DNA from: Kitagawia praeruptora
Taxonomy: Eukaryota; Streptophyta; Magnoliopsida; Apiales; Apiaceae
Length of the DNA stretch: 64,000 nucleotides
Reading direction: 5' to 3'
NCBI GenBank assembly: GCA_037693485.1
Contig: CM075346.1
Location: 59,205,001-59,269,000, forward strand
Part shown: positions 41,817 through 53,448 of the stretch, in pieces
Position numbering within the stretch: position 1 is the first letter of the stretch
How the letters are laid out: every line of letters begins with the position of its first letter
Notes under the pieces: generated by a model
Seen by the model: the letters and a program-made list of their open reading frames with translations, nothing else
What the model was told of the DNA's origin: nothing
The model's database searches: none
Made by a program: the position numbers and the translations under genes

Positions 41817-43855
41817 ATGGCAGCTCAAAGAAGATTACCAAAATCAGTAGCTTTCAAGTTTGGTGACTTTGATTTTATGACAAACAATCATGTAGCAGCT
41901 ATCACCAACAAGGAAGGAGTATTAACTGATTTTCATCCAATCATGGACTTTCTGGCATATGGACCATTAAGTTATGCATTGACAGCATCTCCACAGATTA
42001 ATCAAGCAGCTGTTACACAAGCTTGGGAGAATGCTGAGGTAATTGATTCTACTCAGAGTCAATCAGGTAAGATTGTTCTACACTTAGGACAAGATTCTTT
42101 TGATATTACTGAATCTGTTGTTAATTCAGTACTTCACTTACCTGTTAGTTTGAATTATGAGAATGTACCATCTGATGATGATGTTAGAACTATGTTATCT
42201 GCATTAGGTTATAATGGATCTTTAGATAACATGAGCCAGTTAAGAAGATCTTATCTTAGGAAAGAGTGGTCTTTCTTCTTTGATCAATTAGCTAAATGCT
42301 TTACTGGTAAATGTAGTTCTTTTGATCAAATTACTTCTGTTACTTCACATATTGCTTACAGTTTGCTTTATGACAGAGTAATTAACATTGGTCACATTAT
42401 CTTAAGTCAGATGTGTATTAAACTTGGGTTAAGTGATCAAAACAGGAAAATGGTTTATTATCATAGATTTATACAAATGTTTATTAACCATTTTATTCCT
42501 GATGTTGAAACTAGATTTGGTAGAGAACATTGTGTTTCTTCTTATGTACAACAAAAGAGAATTTTCTCTGACATTACAAAGAAGGACAATGAAAAGAATC
42601 TAGATGAAATACCTGCAATTCATTATCCACATCATGTTCAGGTAATTCTTAAAACTCATCTTCCTACTCTCTACAATTATTCTTTCTTTTGTGGTGAAAT
42701 GGCTCAGGAATCTCATTTTGAGGAGAACCCACCTGTGTCTACCCAAGTAGCCCAAAACATTATAGTCTCTGAAACAATTCAAGAACAAAGTTTTAATCCA
42801 CAGCCTATTGTTTCAAAGAAACCAACCTCTGGTGTTTCTCAAAAGACATCAGTTGTAAGGAAGAGAAGATTTGTTGTGTCAAGTAGTAGTAGTAGTTCTA
42901 GTGAAGATGATGATAATATATCTCTTGCTGAGAGAGAAGAATTGAAGGCTGCAGTTCGACTTTCTAAGCTAGGACAAAGAGATGAAGCACCTAGTCACAG
43001 CCAGGCTGCAGTTTCTCAAAAGACTGTAGTACTTAAAAAGGGAAAACAGTTACTGGATATTATCTCTCAAAAGACTGTGTCTATTGAAAAAGGATCTCAT
43101 CCCAAGATCAATTCTGTGTCTACACCTCTTGAGTCTTCTCAGGATAAATCTTTTGCTCACTATACCAGGAAAACAAGGAGAAAGATTCAATTTTCACATA
43201 CACACACAGAGTCTAGTCCAACTAATATCATGCAGGTCTCTACAAATGAAGCTACAATCAAGTCAGCAAATGACCATAGAGATCTGGATATTAATTCTTC
43301 ATGGGAAACTACATTATCATACAGACTGGCTATGGGACTAATTTCTCTCAAAGTGAAGTTGTCAAGGCCCGTTCTAGATTTTTTGGTTGAAAGAGTACCA
43401 AAACTTTTATATCCAGAAGAGTATGGACTTCTACATCAAAGACTTGACTTAATGAAGATGTATTTCTATGTATCTGTCAGAAGACAATTAGTCAAGAAAT
43501 TTGGACTCTCGAAGCATGTTGCACTTCAATCACTTCATGCATATTTATTTGACAAGGATGTTATTATTGAAGATGCTTCAGCTCAAGGTGAACAACAGGA
43601 GGAAGTAGATAGAGGAATGCAGTCAACAGAAGATACTATTGCACCAGTGGTGGATAGTAGGAAAAATCAGATCACAGTCACTGTAACACAAGAACCATCT
43701 AGTCAGAGGTTGGATGACTCAGGAGCTTTGATAGCTAATGTTGAAAGGTCTTCTGTGATGACTGAAATTGCAAGTGAGAAACCCTATGATATGGGAGGAA
43801 TAACTTTGACTGGTTTTCTTGAAAATCAAACCAACATTGTTCAGTCAGAGTCTAT
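41817..43855 (+). pseudogene. Accessory ORF of element D, open for ~680 codons, then cut by element F
   Basis: The ATG at 41817 opens Met-Ala-Ala-Gln-Arg-Arg. The N-terminal domain (residues 1-220) contains Leu-Arg-Lys-Glu-Trp-Ser (residue ~146) and Cys-Phe-Thr-Gly-Lys-Cys-Ser-Ser-Phe-Asp-Gln-Ile, as in C and E. A Ser-rich/acidic tract lies near residue 360 and Val-Ser-Gln-Lys-(T/A)-x-Val repeats at residues ~340-430. A second conserved segment, Ser-Trp-Glu-Thr-Thr-Leu-Ser-Tyr-Arg-Leu-Ala-Met-Gly, lies near residue 492. No stop occurs before the F insertion at 43856, in contrast to D's gag and pol. The lost C-terminus (about 430 codons in E) holds a coiled coil. Function unknown; no membrane segment seen. 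Confidence 0.8.
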
Positions 43856-45044
43856 TGATGCGTAAAATAACTGCAAGCGCACAGTGTTTAGTTGTAGCAA
43901 TCACAGATCGATCCCCAGAGACTATGAATTTTCAAAACCCTAATAATTAACTCAGGCGAACTAGACAATAAAATTTGAGATGAGATTTAATTAACCTAAT
44001 TAGCAAAGATTATCAAATAATATGGAAAACCTAGGAATCCGAATCCGTTAATCAATCACAATTAATATCAACTCGCCCTAAAATCAGTCCTCTTTCCTTC
44101 ACAAATAAGATATATCAATTAACGAGACAAGCATATACTATGAAACTTGTTATCTAACAATAACCTATCAAAACTTCAATGAGCAAGCATAGGCTATGAA
44201 AAATAAATCCGGTAACAATAATATATCAAAATCACTTTATTAATCGAACAATTAAGCACCAAGAAAAATCATGAGAATCAATTAATAGGAACGAGAAGAA
44301 ATCAAGAATAATTAAATCAACTTCATCTTCATCCTAGGGTAAGCGATTTAGCTACACATGATTATTAGATAAGCAAGACACAAGGAAAACATGATAATGG
44401 CAAACAAGTTATAAGATTAATTTAATAAACTAAAAACAAAACAGAAGCTTAAATGTGGCGCGTGAACTAAGAAATCAAGTTGAGCATGTGATGAAAAACA
44501 AGAAAACAAAGTTAATATATAAAGATAACAAATTCCTAGACTTGTACAAGTAAAAGCTGTCGAACAAAAAGCTTCCGAACAAATAAAGAACCAAAAATTA
44601 AGCAGATGAGTGAAAATAATTAAATCGCTGAATTGAAATAAAATAAGGTCGAGAGAGTTTGACAAATTAAATATAATCTACTCCTAAATTATTAATCTAA
44701 ATTGGTGTCTAAAGTGGTGTCTAAAGTGTTTTTTTTTTCAAATACAAGAGAGAAGCCCCATATATATAGGGAAAAATATTGGGCTTGGGTCTTGGATTAC
44801 AAATTTGATATTGAATATAATTTCTTCAATTTCCTTTTCTTCTCGGATAAGTATTCGATTTTTCCTCCAATTTCTTTGACTTCAAGTATTTTCCACCTCC
44901 TTTCCCTTTTTGCACCTTTTCCTGCTAGAAATCTGTTTTTATTTATTTTCCTACAAAACAAAATAAAACAATTTATTAATTAATAAAATTACGAAAACGG
45001 ACATAAAATAGGTAATAAAAATATGATGAATTATGGACCTATCA
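43856..45044 (-). repeat. Left (3') LTR of element F
   Basis: Plus-strand ends TGATGCGTAAA ... GGACCTATCA, so on the minus strand it runs TGATAGGTCC ... CGCATCA with inverted TGAT/ATCA tips. Its first ~95 bases match 50804-50898 with few changes. The junction TGGGGGCATT/TGATAG marks the polypurine tract. Confidence 0.85.
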
Positions 45045-45060
45045 AATGCCCCCATACCTA
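45045..45060 (-). other. Polypurine tract of element F
   Basis: Minus strand TAGGTATGGGGGCATT directly before the LTR. The same 12-mer TAGGTATGGGGG is repeated at 46927-46938, just after the protease stop. Confidence 0.7.
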
Positions 45061-46972
45061 TCTTTTGCTCGTCCTCGAGAAAAAAAAATATAAAATACTA
45101 CCTAAATAAATAATACCACTTCCGTAGGTGATCACGGTTGCATTTGGCATATGCAACAAACCCTTTAAACCCCTAGGTAGCCCTAGTGGACGAGTGAGGT
45201 CTCGTGAGGGCCTATAGTGAATGTACCCACAAAATCCATCTAGCTCATGTAAAAGATTGCTCAATGCAACACCACACATACAAGTCATCTCATGCTACAT
45301 CAACTAAAGAAATCAAAGTGAATTTGCAATGTCTTGGTGTGTAAGGTACAAGTATTCACATAGTCTACTCAAAGAAATATGCATAGGTCCTCAAAAGTCC
45401 ATGCCAAGTGTAAAAATAAGTTGGTAACCATGCTAAGCCCACAAGAGTACACCTTAGAGTCAAAACTTGGGATCTCATATGCAAAAACAAGTAATAACTC
45501 ACCTTTCACTCACAATAGAATATTCACTCAAGAACAAGGGTAAGTGTATCACTCAATTCCAACAAAATCATAAGCATGCTTGACATTTGGTATCAATCTA
45601 ACTTTAACACAACATACATTAATGACGATAATCAAAAGGTCTTTTATTTGGGTTGTAATGGGGCTAGGGACAAGGTATGTCAAGTAAGGCAAAATAAGGT
45701 GAAGTGTCAAAAGCTAGCAGGGACCATTATAAATCACACACAACACCATACATCCTCCCCACACATGGATTTTCTAATCTTCTTCCAACAAAATGCTTGA
45801 CTAGTCGAATGAAGAGGATCACACAATCACAAAAACATAAGTATGCTCTCATATAACTTTTTTTTTGATTTTTTTCTCTTTTTTTTCTCTTTTTTTTATT
45901 ATTTTTTTTTTCTTTTTTTTTTCTTTTTTTAAAGAGCTAAGATAGATAATATATATACAACCACAATCCTTCTTCAAAAATTTCTTGAACAACTAACAAA
46001 TAAGCAACAAAAACTCAATATTTTCCCAAAAGTAATGAACAAAAGTAACCCATCTCACACACCTTATTACTCCCTCAACTTCCTACTAGCCTTTGACAAA
46101 TTGGGATCAAGTATATGTAAGGCTACAAGAAAAAGGTCTAGGCAAGTAATGTGGTGTGTAACCGAAAAAATAGGATAAAGCTCAAAGGGGTAACTAATTG
46201 ATCACATATAAAGGGTGTGGTAATTTGGATAATAATAGGTTATTCCTAAATGCCTTTATCATCTTATCATCAAATAATGTCATGCATTTCAAGAAAGGTC
46301 TCAAACAAGTGCTAGCAATGCAAACAACATGTGGACACTCAAGCAAACGAATATAAAATGCAAAAGATATGCATATAGGCTCAAAATCTCACTTGGTGGA
46401 AAAACATAATCAATCCCAAGCAAAAAATCTCTTTAATGCACCTACTTGTACTCAAAGCATGGAAACCAAATCTTCTTGCACATATTCATGTCCTTTTAAT
46501 TACTTACAACATTCAATAAGTCTACTAGTTTCAACTCGCTAGTGGATGTGTGTGCATAATAACTTAGCAGCATATCACTTCTCAGTCAAAAGCATCAGAA
46601 ACACAAGAGTACTATAGCATGTAAGGGTGCATCAAGCCTACTTATAACTAGTAATCATTTCACAAGGCTAGAATTATTTTTAATTTTTTTGATTTTTTAA
46701 TTTTTTTTTTTGGATTTTTTTTTCAATTTTTTTATAAATAATAATACTACTAAATCCCTCCCCCATAGCTAAATCATGCATTGTCCTCAATGTATGCAAA
46801 TGAGAGAAAAATGACAAAGTAAAAGGACGAGAATACCTGGTAAGGGCAAGACGGAGATACACTATTACCTAGAACACACACACACAAACACTAAACATAT
46901 ACAAAAGAAACACACACACAATTGTTCCCCCATACCTACACTTGACTATATGGGAGAAACAAAAAACACTTA
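45061..46972 (-). other. Non-coding region of element F between protease and LTR
   Basis: No ORF is supported in either strand. It contains T-rich tracts on the plus strand (about 45858-45931 and 46677-46733). On the minus strand, CATTGAGGACAATG...TATGGGGGAGGG at about 46754-46792 resembles the sequence that precedes polypurine tracts in Athila elements, and a further purine run lies at 46927-46938. This is where pol would be expected, and it is missing. Confidence 0.6.
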
Positions 46973-48160
46973 CTAACCAATACCTGATCGAGGGAAAACA
47001 ACACATGTAACACAATCATCAAACATTTGAAACACACCCACAAAAATAACATTATCCACTATAGAAGTATGATCACACACTAAAATGAAACTCATTAAAC
47101 TAACTTCATTCATAGACCAATTAGACGCTTCTTTATGTTGTTTAAGCAAATTAATCACTTGAAATTCTTGGGTATGAACTAAGTCACAAGAAAAAACATG
47201 ATGAGTTTCATTATTAACTTGCAAAGACTGATCAAGAGTGGAAATAGATAGATTAAGAACGAACGTGGGTGGCTCACCAACAGAAGTCTTAACAACGGAC
47301 CTAGGATCAGAAGAACTATCCTCAAGTTGGGTTTCATGCTTTAAACAAATGGCATTCAATTCATCTAACATCTCATCACAAGAAAAATTCCTATAAAGCT
47401 CATGAAGTTCTTTATTACTCTCATACTCTAACAAAACATCTTCCTCAAGAAAAGAATCAATTGAACTATCCTCAAGATTTGACCATGAAATAACCTCATC
47501 AATCAAATTAACTCCTACAGGTTGTTCAAAAAGCTCATTAGGTTGATTTCCTACATTAAAGACATTAAGATCTATCGTCATGTTTCCAAAAGTGAGTTTC
47601 ATCGAACCATTCCTACAGTTAATCAAAGCATTAGAGGTAGCAAGAAAAGGCCTTCCTAAAATGATAGGAATTTGATTTTTGAGATTTTTGACTGGTTCGG
47701 TTTCTAAAACAACAAAATCGACGGGGAAGACAAAATCACCAACCTTAATTAACACATCTTCCACTATACCCTTAGGAGCTTTAACAGAACGATCAGCTAA
47801 CTGAAGAGTAACACTAGTCTTCTTAAGTTCACCTAAACCCAAGGCTTGATAGACTGATAATGGAAGAAGATTCACACAAGCTCCTAGATCGAGTAAAGCT
47901 TTATCAATGAAAGTATCACCTATGACACAAGAGATGGTAGGACAGCCAGGATCCTTATACTTCACAGGGATTTGATTTGATAAAATAGAACTAACATGAG
48001 ATGTCAGGAAAGCTTTCTTAGGAACATGAGTGGTTCTTTTATGAGTACACAAATCTTTTAGACACTTAGCATAAGAGGGAACTTGTTGAATTGCATCTAA
48101 AAGAGGAATGTTAATCTTGACTTGCTTAAAGACTTCCAAAATCTTATCTAACTGAGCAGA
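46973..48160 (-). pseudogene. Protease region of element F
   Basis: It is in the same frame as gag (48161-49945), separated only by a TAA at 48161-48163. The retropepsin motif Leu-Asp-Leu-Gly-Ala-x-Val-Asn-Leu-Leu-Pro, then Leu-Gly-Leu-Gly-Glu-Leu-Lys, then Leu-Ala-Asp-Arg-Ser-Val, is typical of Athila/Tat proteases, with Asp-Leu-Gly-Ala instead of Asp-Ser-Gly-Ala. Ile-Leu-Gly-Arg-Pro-Phe-Leu-Ala-Thr follows at about 47630-47660. The frame ends at 46973 after an acidic tail of about 200 residues without RT motifs. Confidence 0.85.
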
Positions 48161-49945
48161 TTATTTGTTTGAAGTAAGCCTTTGGGGAAACGGGGCTTTC
48201 GGCTTAAAGACTTTTTCATTAGAAACATCATATTGGGGTTTCGAAGGTGGTTCATCGGATGGTGATGACTCATCGGATTTATCTACTTCAGAATCCACGG
48301 GATTTGAAGATTGCTTAAGACTAGGATTCAAGAGCAAAGGATTTGGTTCAGATGTTAGCTTATCTTCTTCTTGAGTATTGACACCAGCATGATTGTTGAA
48401 TTGATTACCAGACCTTAGAGAGATAACAGAATTCACATTTTCATGAGACTTTTGATTTGGATGAAATTTAGGATTAGTCTCAGGTTGACTAGGAAATCGA
48501 TTTTTCTCTCTCTCACTAATTGTGTTTGCCAATTGACTGACTTGGACCTCTAGCTTAGATATGGCTTGAGTGTTAGAATTTAATAGCTGCCTATCTTGGG
48601 TCATAGCTTGTATGAAAGATTGTTGAGATTTAAGTAATGCCTCCATACTCTTTTCAATAGAATTCAGTTTCTTATCAGATTCACTAAAACCATGAGGATT
48701 CAAGGGAACTGAGTTTGGATAATGACCAAGATTTTGTGGAGGATATGAATTAGGATTTTGAGTTGGGTATGGACCAGGATTGGGCTTTTGAAAAGTAGAT
48801 TGAGGATTTTGATTGTATTTATTGTATTGACCTTGGTTCCATGAGAAATTTGGATGATTCTTCCAACCAGGATTGTATGTGGGTGCATAAGGATCATTCC
48901 TAACTCTAGGTTGAAACATGGCATTGACTTGCTCAATTTCAGGGCAATTCTCTACCACATGATTAGGAGAACTACAGTTTGCACAGAGAGACATTTGAGA
49001 TGACACATTGTTGGTTTCTAAGGCTTCTAGACGTCTAGTGATTGTAGCTAACTTAGCTTCGGTTGCAATAGAATTACCAACTACGCGTAAGCCCTTAGAT
49101 GAGTTAGATTTTTCAGCTTCTTGATTAGGTTCCCTAGTTGACTCCCACAACATTGTTCTTTCAGCTAACTCCTCAAAAAATTTCCAAGCTTCATCCTCAT
49201 TTTTATCCATAAACTTACCATTACACATAGACTCTAACAAAGCAGTGGTTTGGCTATCTAAGGCTTCATAAAGAATTTTGCAAAGTCTCCATTTTTCTAT
49301 ACCATGTTGAGGACATTTAGACAACAACTTTTTAAATCTATCAAAATATTTCCAAAAAGACTCATTCCGATTTTGTTGAAATTGGTTGATTTCATTCCTA
49401 AGTCTGTTTGCCTTATGGTTTGGAAAATATTTTTTAAGAAAGATAGCAACAAATCCCTCCCATGTGGAAATAAAATTAACGGGTAGACTATACAACCACT
49501 GTTTAGCATCTTCTTTTAAAGCAAAATTAATAAGTCTGAGTCTAATAGAATCCTCACTTAGTTGTTAAAGTTTTTGCAATGCACACACTTCTTCAAACTC
49601 TCGAATGAAAAGATATGGATCCTCTCCCTCTACCCCAGCAAACCTAGGTAACATGCTAATGTTGTGATGTTTGATTTCAAAATTATTCGCGGTTACTGCG
49701 GGTAAGACTATGCATGAGGGTTGAGCGGTGCGAGCGGGGTAACAACGGTCTTTGAGTGAAACAGCCATGACTACAGGTTGAACTTCTAATTCTTTTGACT
49801 CAATTCTAGTGGGTGAAGAAAACTCAAGTTGCCTTACTACTTTAGGAGATGACAGATTGGTTTGTCTTACTAATCTAGATGTAGTGTCTCGAACCCAAGC
49901 ACTTTGCATACAAGAGAAGTAATCAAATAAGCACGTAGCAGACAA
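48161..49945 (-). pseudogene. gag: Gag of element F, one premature stop
   Basis: The frame runs from 49945 with TAA at 49565-49567 and the gag/protease stop at 48161-48163, all in one frame. The Retrotrans_gag domain spans about 49000-49500 (Trp-Leu-Tyr-Ser-Leu-Pro; Lys-x-Phe-Phe-Pro-like; Arg-Asn-Glu-Ile-x-x-Phe-x-Gln; Glu-Ser-Phe-Trp-x-Tyr-Phe-Asp-Arg-Phe). One zinc knuckle (Cys-Ala-Asn-Cys-x4-His-x4-Cys) lies near 48950-48990, followed by a Pro/Asn/Gln-rich segment and a short coiled coil (about 48500-48660). With a non-autonomous element, Gag may package its RNA while enzymes come from a relative elsewhere (inference). Confidence 0.87.
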
Positions 49946-50777
49946 GAGCTATAAGTAAACACCTAAAAAAAATGGAAAATTAAAAAGAAAAATCTATATT
50001 ATCCTAAGAAAAATCTAGACCTTGCTCCTAACAATAAGATACTACTAAAAGTCACAACTCAAAAAGCATTCGTCCTGACTGGCCAGGCAGGTGCAAGCAT
50101 TGCCAAGAGGCTAAACACCTTTCTAGACACCAATCTAAATTAGCCAGGTAAGCGTCAAGCTTGCCTAGACACCAAACGAAAGAATACTAAGTGATTTGTT
50201 CCTCCTAGATTCTCTTCCTAATTGAGCGCGAGATCCTAGGGGCCAACGTCTACTTAATTTTATTAAGGAAAAGGTATGTCAGATGAACGAATAAGTGATT
50301 TGTGGGCCAATGAAAGGGTGGAAATCCCTCACCTTATCTTGTAATTGAGTGGCACCCTTAAGATTAATTGAATGATGCAACACACAAAGAACAAGAAAAT
50401 AAACAATTATGGATGCACTACACTACGTGTGAAATCAATAAATACAATAAAGAATTCTAGATGATGTGATCCTATGTGGAGAATGAATGATGCAACAAAT
50501 TTGTTTTTAACAAACAATTAACTAACTAATATTTTTGGGTTTTTTTTTAATATTCAATTTTTTTTTTGGGTTTTTTCAATAATAATAAAGAAAAGAAAAA
50601 TAGAGAGAGGTGATACGGAATACCGAAAAGCGCTTCCAAAAATTTCAAAAGAGACAGCGAGGCCTTCCAACGATCTTCTAGTCCAAGCTTTTCTCCGCTT
50701 CACAATTCCCTAAAAAAAACAAAAGAAAACAAGAAACTAATCCGAAGAATTAATATCAAGGAGTGAAAAATACCAAT
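49946..50777 (-). other. 5' leader of element F between PBS and gag
   Basis: Long untranslated leader. No ORF is supported. Poly-T/poly-A rich near 50530-50580. Confidence 0.5.
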
Positions 50778-50797
50778 AGTCCCCGGTAGCGGCGCCA
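50778..50797 (-). other. Primer binding site of element F
   Basis: Minus strand TGGCGCCGCTACCGGGGACT, six bases inside the LTR end. This TGGCGCCG...CCGGGGA form is the one used by Athila/Tat elements (tRNA-Asp type from general knowledge). Confidence 0.8.
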
Positions 50798-50803
50798 AAA
50801 ACT

Positions 50804-50898
50804 TGATGTGTAAAATAACTACAAGCGCACAGTGTTTAGTTGTAGCAATCACAGATCGATCCTCAGAGACTATGAATTTTCAAAACCCTAATAATTAA
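50804..50898 (-). repeat. Right (5') LTR of element F, truncated by element G
   Basis: TGATGTGTAAAATAACTACAAGCG... matches 43856 onwards until AATAATTAA, after which the left LTR continues ACTCAGGCG but this copy switches to TGTAACGCCCC. The remainder should lie past the window. Confidence 0.85.
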
Positions 50899-52494
50899 TG
50901 TAACGCCCCAAATCCGGGGTCAGGGATTTGGTCGTCACGCGGAAATCCTTAACATCAAATTACCTGTTTAACAACATTAAACCATCTGTAATCATTAAAA
51001 CTGAAATATAACTCTGCGACCCCAACCACCAAGCATCTTTTAGGTCATAGGGCTAGAAACAAGAACTAAAATCTTTACATCTTTATTACATCCATTCTAT
51101 TACATCGCACTATGTCTTAAAAATCTTATACTACTAGTATAGCTTCGTTGGGAAGTACACCAGCAACTAGTACTACTCAGTACAAAGTAATATATATTAC
51201 ACATCAATGTACTTACATATAACTTATTCCAGCTATAACTTTTCTGGATCATATCATCTTCATAAGGGCGTACTGCCTGCTTCTTCTGAGCCATGCAGAT
51301 AAGCCTCAATCATCTACCTTCCTCTGAAAGGTTAATATTTAAAACAAGCAAGTATGAGCGAAAGAATTGCCCAGCAAGTATTAATAGAGCACAACAATAT
51401 ATATATCAGTATACACATGGAGTTTTCAAAATACAACGATACTTAATATCAATTTCGAAATATTTACAACAATGAAACCTCAGTAGGGGATATATGACAT
51501 TTCGGGTAACATCAGATAAATAAAGTAAGTTCATGTCAATAATAGTAATCCTCATACCTTATCCACATACCATATCTCATAGTATTGATAACCCCTTAGG
51601 GAGCTTTTCAAAATATGCAGTTCAATATGCTGCTAAGATAGTTATTACCACCCTTCATAAACCAAACCATTATAAAGTTTCCCTTTTTTTTTAATACTCC
51701 TCAAGTTTGTAAGTATATACACATGAGTATATCATTATCATCAAAACACCTTACAGTTCAAGATTCTGTACAGGATATAAGTTCGTTAACCACTTGGTAA
51801 GTTAAACTCAGAAATAACTGATAGGAAGAGAGTCAAAGCTCTTGAAGCAAAACATTTGGGACTTAACATCAATAACCGATGAACCATCTTTCATCTTTTG
51901 GATAATTGCAAAAGTGCACAAGCACGTGCCATTATTGTTAGAATAATCTTGCAGTTCTAGATACTGCATGAATTCATCATCTTTCAAAATTGAAAACAAC
52001 ACTATCGGCTACTTGGCACTTAGGCCTAAGAAGCAGTGTTTGAGTATTTTTCCAAAGTGGAGGATGGGACTTAAAGAAAACATAAAAACCTTACAAGGAT
52101 TGACGATGATCAGTCGCCACATCCAAGTCCAACAATCCGCGGGTCTTCTCTACCGGTAGAAGGATAGAAACTACATCCGTAACTATCCCCGAGTGAAAAC
52201 TACATCCGTAATCACCCTCGATGAAAACTACATCCGTAATCATCCTTCGGCAACACATGGGCCGGAATAATAATTGATGGACCGCCTGGCTCACGGCCGC
52301 TTACACATCCCGGGAATCGTTCGTCAACGATTCCCACACCTGCCAGAGTCCCCTTTTTCTTTTCTTGTCAAAATTATTTTGATAGAAAACTTGAGTAGTT
52401 GAAGTTCGACTTCAGTCGACCGATAATTTCTTGAAAAACGAGCAAGAGAGTAAAACCTGACCGGGGGTTTTCGAAAATGTTTTGAGTTCAAAAG
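50899..52494 (+). mobile_element. Element G: LTR-type sequence (TGTAACGCCCC...) interrupted by element E
   Basis: TGTAACGCCCCAAATCCGGGG is a typical start of plant Ty3/gypsy LTRs. The 1.6 kb contain no real ORF and fit a long LTR. It begins exactly inside F's LTR and ends where E's LTR starts at 52495. I cannot tell whether it is a solo LTR or the left LTR of a full element. Orientation follows the TG start and is uncertain. Confidence 0.6.
52163..52250 (+). repeat. Three ~29-bp tandem repeats in element G
   Basis: Three units with the core GAAAACTACATCCGTAATCA start at 52163, 52193 and 52222, followed by C-rich variable ends. Likely an LTR-internal (possibly enhancer-type) repeat. Confidence 0.8.
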
Positions 52495-53230
52495 TGTTAA
52501 CTCGAATAACTTGTAGAAGGGGGGGGGGTTGAATACAAGTTATATAATCGTGTCTGATTTTTGCTTGATTATATGAACAAGAATAAACGAATGAATCAAA
52601 CTCTTGTTTGTATTAATAAGATCAAATACAAACTCTACCAAAGGTGTACAATACCTTTAGCAGCTGCTGACAATACAAATATCTCTCTCTGTTTGTTTCG
52701 AACTCTCGAATACAAACCTTATACAGAGCTACGCACTCGAACTTACAACTTCGTCCGCTCTTTACAATGATATTGAGAGAGTATTTATAATGCTACCTAT
52801 CAACTAATAACAGAAGGATATAATCTATACATGACAATGTTCTGCCTTCTAGTCGATAGTTTCCTTCAATAGAAAACTCTTTCCTTCATAATGTCTTCTT
52901 GCTTGTTCTTCAAACAACGATCCTGTTTTATAGCACTTGCCAGTTTCTGTAGTATCTATAATGACATCATCAGTAACGTGACTGATATCAGGATCTGTAC
53001 ACTGCATCAGTATCTGATCAACCATCAGTATTGAACCGTCATCAGGATTTGCTCTCTGTTCCTGACATGTAGTCTCCGATACACTGTTCATTCCTGACTA
53101 AACTATACAGATAACTGTTTTACACATAAAACCTATATACTGTGCTAAATCCTTTATAAGATCAGGATTACAAGAAGTATAATGTGTAAATTCTATTCTT
53201 AACATCACAACTTATGAATTATTCCTAACA
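52495..53230 (-). repeat. 3' LTR of element E
   Basis: Minus strand TGTTAGGAATAATTCATAAG ... GAGTTAACA, 736 bp. TATA box on minus at 52789-52782. Motif copies on the plus strand read TATCAGGATCTG (52986), CATCAGGATTT (53040) and GATCAGGATTA (53160), with TCAGTATNTG variants at 53003 and 53021. Confidence 0.92.
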
Positions 53231-53448
53231 ATCTCCCCCTATTTATGCTTTATAATCTGAAGCATAAATCTAAGTTGTGGATGTCAAAACATATAACAAT
53301 ACAACCAGAATAGAATTTATGAATGTAGAATTATGAAGTTTAAGTACCTCCTTCTCAGATGTAGACGCTTATCTAGTACTTAGAAGAAAGAATTTTAACT
53401 ATTAATGCTGCTCTTCCTTTACCTCTTCCTAGCTAAGATTCACCACTG
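53231..53448 (-). other. 3' untranslated end of element E with polypurine tract
   Basis: Minus strand AGGGGGAGAT (53231-53240) directly before the LTR is the polypurine tract. The rest is non-coding. Confidence 0.8.

Larger units (their letters stand above)
18310..43855 (+). mobile_element. Element D: Ty1/copia Sirevirus-like, nested host of C and F, right end outside
   Basis: D comprises the 5' LTR (18310-19068), PBS, the first gag codons (to 19176), then, after the C insertion, gag, pol, antisense ORF and accessory ORF up to 43855, where F begins. The D sequence on the two sides of C joins exactly as in the intact relative E. D's left flank (18305-18309, GATGA) should reappear at its right end beyond the window. 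D and E are the same family, so this window contains an inverted pair. D's gag and pol are disrupted by several stops and frameshifts. Confidence 0.88.
43856..50898 (-). mobile_element. Element F: Athila/Tat-like Ty3/gypsy element with gag-protease only (non-autonomous)
   Basis: Minus-strand order: right LTR (from 50804), PBS, gag, protease, long non-coding region, polypurine tract, left LTR (43856-45044). No reverse transcriptase, RNase H or integrase sequence is visible anywhere between PBS and polypurine tract. The protease (Asp-Leu-Gly-Ala-x-Val-Asn-Leu-Leu-Pro) and gag are Athila/Tat type. F interrupts D's accessory ORF after TCTAT (43851-43855). Its own right LTR is interrupted at 50899 by G, so its second target duplication is out of view. 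Confidence 0.85.

Noticed and set aside
41817..43855. Reading the accessory ORF as a retroviral envelope protein or a longin/synaptobrevin protein
   Set aside because: No signal peptide, membrane helix or cleavage site is visible, and the longin-like label is, in my view, an annotation artefact. I keep it as an ORF of unknown function.
45858..45931. T-rich tract as a terminator or retroposon tail
   Set aside because: It is imperfect, lies inside F's non-coding part and has no insertion boundary. A simple low-complexity stretch is enough.
45061..46972. Host gene or degenerate RT in F's empty region
   Set aside because: No RT, RNase H or integrase motif is visible in any frame on either strand.
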